From assembly GCA_043784065.1 (NCBI GenBank), contig JAYVYR010000223.1, positions 1-11,140 of the forward strand: 11,140 bases of DNA, in the 5' to 3' direction. The translations under genes and the position numbers were made by a program. The DNA is from Bog-756 sp043784065. Lineage in GTDB: Bacteria > Actinomycetota > Acidimicrobiia > Acidimicrobiales > RAAP-2. A model generated the notes under the pieces. It was not told the DNA's origin, searched no databases, and worked only from the letters and a program-made list of their open reading frames with translations. Numbering within the stretch: the first letter of the stretch is position 1; every line of letters starts with the position of its first letter. This document shows, in pieces, positions 8,101 to 11,140 of the stretch.

Positions 8101-8149
8101 CGATCGACGTCATCGCTTGATACGTCACGACGTGCAGAACCGTTGCACG
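8101..8149. promoter_or_regulatory. Cluster of inverted repeats upstream of the murF operon
   Basis: Three palindromic elements lie in under 50 nt ahead of the operon. They are cgat-c-gacgtc-atcg (8101-8115, perfect apart from one unpaired base), acgtc-ac-gacgt (8122-8133), and cgtgca with its inverted copy tgcacg separated by 7 nt (8131-8149). They sit 53-101 nt upstream of the murF start and downstream of the FUSC stop. They could be operator sites or a weak transcript-end hairpin for the FUSC gene, but no U-run follows the last one. No known regulator motif is recognised, and short palindromes are common in GC-rich DNA. Confidence 0.25.
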
Positions 8150-8195
8150 AGCGTCATCGGAATCCTCGGAACTTGCGGGTGTGAGGCAATGGACG

Positions 8196-8226
8196 ATCCT
8201 ACCTGGCGCACTCCGGCACGAGTCAC
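8196..8226 (-). promoter_or_regulatory. Weak candidate promoter for the murF-ddl-murF/alr operon
   Basis: On the minus strand a TAGGAT hexamer (8196-8201), similar to the actinobacterial -10 consensus TAnnnT, lies 19 nt after GTGACT (8221-8226), a partial -35 match. Transcription would begin around 8189, leaving a leader of about 140 nt before murF that contains the inverted repeats. The spacing is slightly long and the -35 match is poor, so this is only the best candidate in the interval. Its upstream end overlaps the last codon of the FUSC gene. Confidence 0.22.
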
Positions 8227-9281
8227 GACGATGGGCTCGCAGTGGAGGTATCGAGCGGCTCCTCCCGGTCCCAGATCTCGACCACCACCAAGGCCAACGC
8301 AGTACCGATCAGGGTGTCCGCGACCCGGTACCCGATGATCCGCAACCCGCTGAAGCGGACGACGGTCAGCATCACCAACACCAGCGGAGTCAGCAGGGCC
8401 ACCATCCAGAAGTAGTTGCGGGCCTTGAGGGCGAATAGCCCGCCCGAAGTCACGAGAACGCAGGTGAGGAGGACGGGGTCCGATCGGGTCAGGACGATCA
8501 CTGCCGCGGCGGCCACCACGCCGACTATCGTCCCGAGCGCACGTTGCAGGGCCCGGGTTCGACCCGTGGTGGCGTCGGGCTGGAGGACGGCGATGACGGC
8601 AAGTGGGATCCAGTAGCCATCGGGGATGTGCAGCAACCGGTAGAGCAGGGTCGCCACGGCCACCATCAGGCTGGCCCGCACCGCATGCTGGCGGGCGAAG
8701 CCCGCGGCCACAGCGAAGAGCTTGAGTGTTCCGGAAGGAATCATCCGGGTCGGCGTCGTCGCCCCGACGGTCGGTCGCACCACCCCAAGGGCAAGAGCCA
8801 GAGCTACGGTGCCACCCAGCAGGTACGCTGAGGTCCGGAGGGGCACGTCGCTGAGCCGGGCAGGCTGTCCGGCCACGATGATGAAGACGGCGCAGGCGAC
8901 GAATCCGACGCCGACGGCCGGTGTCCCGACGCCACGCACGAGGCACCAGATGGCGACCCAGACCAGTGTGGCCAGGACGGTGAGCCATAGCGACGCCGAC
9001 ACAGCCGTAGCCAGGGCGACGCCCGTCGCACTGCCGATTAGGGCGACCACACCCCACCGACGCCGCGTCCCCCGGGTACCGGACGGGAGTGCCAGTGCCA
9101 CGTTGAGCCCGCCGAGGGCACAGAAAAGGCCCAGGATCCGGTGGCCGGCGGCCGCGCCGATGGCAAGCGGCACGGTCGTGACCAGGGCCCCGATGACACC
9201 GACCACCAGTTCAGGGGGCTTCTCCTCAGCGGCCAACGCCTGTCGCTCCGCATCGAGCCACAGCTGCCGCTCCAGATTCAC
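8223..9281 (-). CDS. FUSC-family (fusaric acid resistance-like) membrane protein
   Basis: This 352-residue integral membrane protein has two hydrophobic blocks joined by a linker. The first block is at about 25-168 (five or so helices, for example LVVGVIGALVTTVPLAIGAA). The linker at about 170-197 has little hydrophobicity. The second block at about 198-336 carries the FUSC_2-type signature: IPDGYWIPL (219-227), QPDATTGRTRALQRALGTIVG (234-254) and DTLIGTALA (322-330). Members of this family are proposed or known exporters of aromatic acids or other small compounds in the cytoplasmic membrane. This one is about half the length of the large two-block FUSC proteins with long soluble domains. The GTG start at 9281 has no clear Shine-Dalgarno; a CATACT hexamer 6 nt before it could be the -10 element of a leaderless transcript. 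It lies between a strong terminator and the wall operon, so it is probably its own unit. Its substrate cannot be told from sequence. Confidence 0.8.
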   Translation of the reverse strand: MNLERQLWLDAERQALAAEEKPPELVVGVIGALVTTVPLAIGAAAGHRILGLFCALGGLNVALALPSGTRGTRRRWGVVALIGSATGVALATAVSASLWLTVLATLVWVAIWCLVRGVGTPAVGVGFVACAVFIIVAGQPARLSDVPLRTSAYLLGGTVALALALGVVRPTVGATTPTRMIPSGTLKLFAVAAGFARQHAVRASLMVAVATLLYRLLHIPDGYWIPLAVIAVLQPDATTGRTRALQRALGTIVGVVAAAAVIVLTRSDPVLLTCVLVTSGGLFALKARNYFWMVALLTPLVLVMLTVVRFSGLRIIGYRVADTLIGTALALVVVEIWDREEPLDTSTASPSS

Positions 9282-9377
9282 AGCCCCAGTATGCCCAGGC
9301 CAGGGCCATGAACGTGGGGATCAGGCAACCATGTGCCCGAATTCTGGGTCCGGCCAACGACGAATGACAAACGACGG

Positions 9378-9407
9378 GCCCGGTCCCGACGAACGTCGGG
9401 ACCGGGC
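9378..9407 (-). terminator. Strong hairpin terminator after the secreted repeat protein
   Basis: A perfect 13-bp stem (gcccggtcccgac / gtcgggaccgggc) with a 4-nt GAAC loop lies 10 nt after the stop codon of the repeat-protein gene. On the minus strand it is followed by CCGTCGTTTGTCATT, which is only moderately T-rich but acceptable for a GC-rich genome. It separates the riboswitch-controlled gene from the FUSC gene that follows. The symmetric stem might also work in the other direction, but no plus-strand gene ends here. Confidence 0.75.
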
Positions 9408-9417
9408 TGCCTAAAGA

Positions 9418-10761
9418 TCAGGCCTTGTACGTGAAGTGATCGGCGGACGACACCGGACTCGTGCCGGCGGCCGAGGTCACCTTCACGTTTACCGTGCCGG
9501 CGGTGCCAGCCGGGGCTACCGCAGTGATGGAGGTGGACGAGTTGATGACGAAACTCGATGCCGGAGTAGCGCCGAAGCGCACCGTGGCCACTTCGACAAG
9601 TCCGGAGCCGGTGACCGTGACCACCGTGCCGCCGGTCACGGTGCCGGTGGCAGGAGCCACATTGGCGATGACCGGACTACCCACGTTGTAGGCGATGGTC
9701 ACCCCGGCCAGGGCAGGGACCGCCTGGTAGGTGGCGAGTTGGTTCGCCCCGGGGATACCGGGGAAACTCAGAGCGCCGGCATCCGTTCCCGAGGTGATCT
9801 GGAATGTCATGAGGGTAGTCACCGGATCGGTCGAATTCTTGACGAATTGGACCGAGGAGGGCGAGACGCCTAGCGACAGCAGCGCCTGAAGCACCAGTGC
9901 GGTCGAGTCAGGGTCCGTCATGCCGGGAGCGCTGAGCGTGTTGGGCTCGTAGCTCCACCCTCCATCTGCATCCTGGGCCTGGGACAGGAAGTCGATGGCT
10001 GACCTGGCTGCCGTGGGATGCAATGCCCGCTGGGCCTCGAGACCTTGGACGGCCAAGGCGGTCGAGTTGGTGTCAGGTCCGGCGAAATCGATCGGGTTGC
10101 CGTCGCATGGGTTGGAGCTGGTGATGTAGCTCGTCCAGCCCCCGTCCGGGCACTGTTGCCCGGTCAACCAGGCATCGCCCGACGTCACGGAGGAACCGGC
10201 GGTCACCCCGGCTGCAGCCAGCGCGGACAGCGAGAGGCCTTGGCGGTAGGCACCGTCGAACGACGGGTCCTGGACACCGAACAGCCCGGTGTCGGTGCCG
10301 GTCAAACGCTGGGTGGCGCGAAGTCGGGCCACCAAGTTCGTCCCGCCGAACGATCTCGGCGAGACATTCATGGCATGGGCGTCGAGGATCAGAAGGGCCA
10401 GCTGTCCTGGGCCGTCGACCGAATTGACCGTCACGTACTCGTTGACGTGGAGTTCGAGGTACGCCAGGGCGGAAGCCGCCTTGGTGAGGTGGACTCGGGC
10501 GCTGGCCAGGGCGAGCACGGTATTGGCCGTCGCATCGAGGTTGGGCACGGCGGGGTTGGTGCTGGAGGGGATGAAGCCTCCCGAGGTGATCAGGCTGGCC
10601 AGCCACTTGGCGGCAGCATTGGCCGAAGCCGTCTGCGGCAGGTTCGGCTGCGGCGTGACAGCAGAGGCCGAAATGGGTGCGATTACTGCGGCGGTGCCGA
10701 GCAGTAGGGCGAGTGTGCCGGAAGCGACGGTGCGCTTCAGATTCGGACGATGGATGGTCAT
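9418..10761 (-). CDS. Secreted prenyltransferase-repeat (alpha/alpha toroid) protein with IPT/TIG domain; possible cobalamin-binding protein
   Basis: The protein has 447 residues. A classical signal peptide covers 1-34: basic NLKR, a hydrophobic core (ALLLGTAAVIAP), then ASA before the cut. Residues about 45-355 form helical repeats of the prenyltransferase/squalene-oxidase type, with Q-x-DGGW-like motifs at 202-209 (QQCPDGGW) and 261-269 (QAQDADGGW), and TALAVQGL and TALVLQAL helices after them. Residues 363-446 form an IPT/TIG beta-sandwich (TVTGGTVVTVTGSG, then VRFGATPASSF). The only two cysteines, C204 and C219, could form a disulfide outside the cell. It has no sortase motif or C-terminal membrane helix, so it is probably released or loosely bound. 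Terpene-cyclase catalytic Asp motifs (DxDD) are absent. The start at 10761 is set by AAAGGA and the signal peptide; a longer frame to 11028 merely runs through the riboswitch. B12 riboswitch control and similarity of fold type to animal intrinsic factor/transcobalamin suggest extracellular cobalamin binding (inference). Confidence 0.85.
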   Translation of the reverse strand: MTIHRPNLKRTVASGTLALLLGTAAVIAPISASAVTPQPNLPQTASANAAAKWLASLITSGGFIPSSTNPAVPNLDATANTVLALASARVHLTKAASALAYLELHVNEYVTVNSVDGPGQLALLILDAHAMNVSPRSFGGTNLVARLRATQRLTGTDTGLFGVQDPSFDGAYRQGLSLSALAAAGVTAGSSVTSGDAWLTGQQCPDGGWTSYITSSNPCDGNPIDFAGPDTNSTALAVQGLEAQRALHPTAARSAIDFLSQAQDADGGWSYEPNTLSAPGMTDPDSTALVLQALLSLGVSPSSVQFVKNSTDPVTTLMTFQITSGTDAGALSFPGIPGANQLATYQAVPALAGVTIAYNVGSPVIANVAPATGTVTGGTVVTVTGSGLVEVATVRFGATPASSFVINSSTSITAVAPAGTAGTVNVKVTSAAGTSPVSSADHFTYKA

Positions 10762-10762
10762 T

Positions 10763-10794
10763 GGATTTCCTTTCGGGCGAACACCCGGAAAACC
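10763..10794 (-). promoter_or_regulatory. Ribosome-binding-site-sequestering hairpin (riboswitch expression platform)
   Basis: On the minus strand GGTTTTCC (plus 10787-10794) can pair with GGAAATCC (plus 10763-10770) around an inner GGGT/GCCC stem, leaving one T-T mismatch in the outer arm. The 3' arm contains most of the Shine-Dalgarno sequence (GAAAGGA) of the secreted-protein gene, ending just before its ATG at 10761. Folding would hide the ribosome-binding site, which fits a riboswitch acting on translation. Pairing is seen by eye only; the ligand-dependent switch is inferred. Confidence 0.55.
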
Positions 10795-10861
10795 AGTACC
10801 CACATCGGACCCTGACCATCCGAGTCCCACCGCGTGTCTCGACGGATACGGACTCCCTGTC

Positions 10862-10990
10862 AGTTCCCGGTAACCCGACTTGTGATGAGCAGCTGTGCCT
10901 ATCACCCACGGTTGCGGACCAGCGCCGGATTTTGACCGGCTTCCCCGAAAAACTGCCATGTACTGAATGTGTTGCACCGGCAAGGTACCA
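10862..10990 (-). promoter_or_regulatory. Cobalamin (B12) riboswitch aptamer
   Basis: The minus strand carries the hallmark core of the cobalamin riboswitch class: GGGGAAGCCGGTCAAAATCC followed directly by GGCGCTGGTCCGCAACCGTG (plus-strand 10907-10946). GCCGG/CCGGC forms the short stem that closes the TCAAAAT loop. A GTGAT...ATCAC stem follows (10882-10886 with 10901-10905), then AGTCGGGTTACC (10869-10880), matching the conserved AGTC..G.TACC closing segment. Upstream, GGTACCTTGCCGG fits the 5' strand near P2. Ends are approximate. It lies about 100 nt ahead of the secreted-protein gene on the same strand and should repress it when B12 (adenosyl- or other cobalamin) is plentiful. The arm after GTGGGTGAT is short, as in compact variants. 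No confident promoter was found upstream; it should fall within or near the MarR-like fragment. Confidence 0.88.
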
Positions 10991-11140
10991 CTCCGCCGTG
11001 GGACGTGCTCCGCCGGCTTGTGGATCAACTGGTCGACGGGGATCTGGTGGGCAAGGAGGGCTCGCCGTACGACGCCCGAAGTTGGGTGGCGACCCTGACC
11101 GACGCGGGCGGGACCCGGTTGACCGAGGTGTGCGAGGCGC
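10969..11140 (+). CDS. Partial MarR-like winged-helix fragment, probably 5'-truncated
   Basis: This plus-strand frame runs off the right edge of the window. Its recognisable part, from about 10990, encodes TPPWDVLRRLVDQLVDGDLV, then GKEGSPYDARSWVATLTDAG and TRLTEVCEA. This matches the recognition helix, the wing (sPxDxRs) and the LTdaG segment that precedes the last helices of MarR-family regulators. The usual 40-60 residues before the recognition helix are missing. The frame is open only back to a TGA at 10933-10935, and that upstream part lies over the riboswitch on the other strand and does not look like MarR. A GTG at 10969 is the only plausible start and has no Shine-Dalgarno. It is either a gene remnant cut by rearrangement or the 3' part of a damaged regulator gene. 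The 3' end lies outside the window. Confidence 0.4.
   Translation, partial: MLHRQGTTPPWDVLRRLVDQLVDGDLVGKEGSPYDARSWVATLTDAGGTRLTEVCEA

Noticed and set aside
9378..9407. Perfect 13-bp palindrome as a transposon end or attachment site
   Set aside because: It stands 10 nt after a stop codon in terminator geometry, with no transposase, no second copy and no target duplication seen.
9418..10761. Repeat protein as an active squalene-hopene or terpene cyclase
   Set aside because: It is exported, short, lacks the DxDD catalytic motif, carries a TIG domain and has no isoprenoid genes nearby.
10762..11028. N-terminal extension of the secreted protein to 11028
   Set aside because: The extra 89 codons are the riboswitch and its expression platform read as protein. 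The signal peptide and ribosome-binding site fix the start at 10761.

Overview
The window is GC-rich DNA with actinobacterial-looking gene content: GTG starts, TGA stops and small actinobacterial-type membrane and HTH proteins. An Acidimicrobiia-like member of the Actinomycetota is my best guess, but it is inferred from style only, because no rRNA or phylogenetic marker is present. Every gene I can support lies on the minus strand, except a MarR-like fragment on the plus strand at the right edge.

Reading right to left, in the direction of transcription: (1) 10990-9418 is a cobalamin (B12) riboswitch with an apparent ribosome-binding-site-sequestering hairpin. It leads into a secreted protein made of prenyltransferase/squalene-oxidase-type alpha/alpha repeats plus a C-terminal IPT/TIG domain, followed by a strong hairpin terminator. 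(2) 9281-8223 is a FUSC-family membrane protein. (3) 8048-1698 is a compact peptidoglycan-precursor operon: a canonical MurF, a double-length protein of two D-Ala-D-Ala-ligase halves that overlaps it by 4 nt, and, 19 nt further on, a MurF domain fused to alanine racemase. (4) 1612-152 holds a small HTH gene broken by a frameshift, a multi-pass membrane gene broken by an apparent frameshift and an in-frame TGA, and an intact small one-TM protein.

The wall operon covers a continuous branch of metabolism. Alr makes D-Ala from L-Ala, the tandem Ddl joins two D-Ala, and MurF adds the dipeptide to UDP-MurNAc-tripeptide. The oddities are that MurF is present twice, the ligase is an internal duplication, and the second MurF is fused to the racemase.

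The most unusual system is the B12-controlled secreted toroid protein. The fold family is the one used by animal intrinsic factor and transcobalamin, and riboswitch control ties it to B12 physiology. An extracellular B12-capturing protein is a reasonable inference that the sequence alone does not prove.

Stretches without genes are short. Positions 1-151 hold only a weak hairpin, 479-572 and 1613-1697 hold ribosome-binding sites and nothing else clear, and 8049-8222 holds several inverted repeats and a weak promoter candidate.
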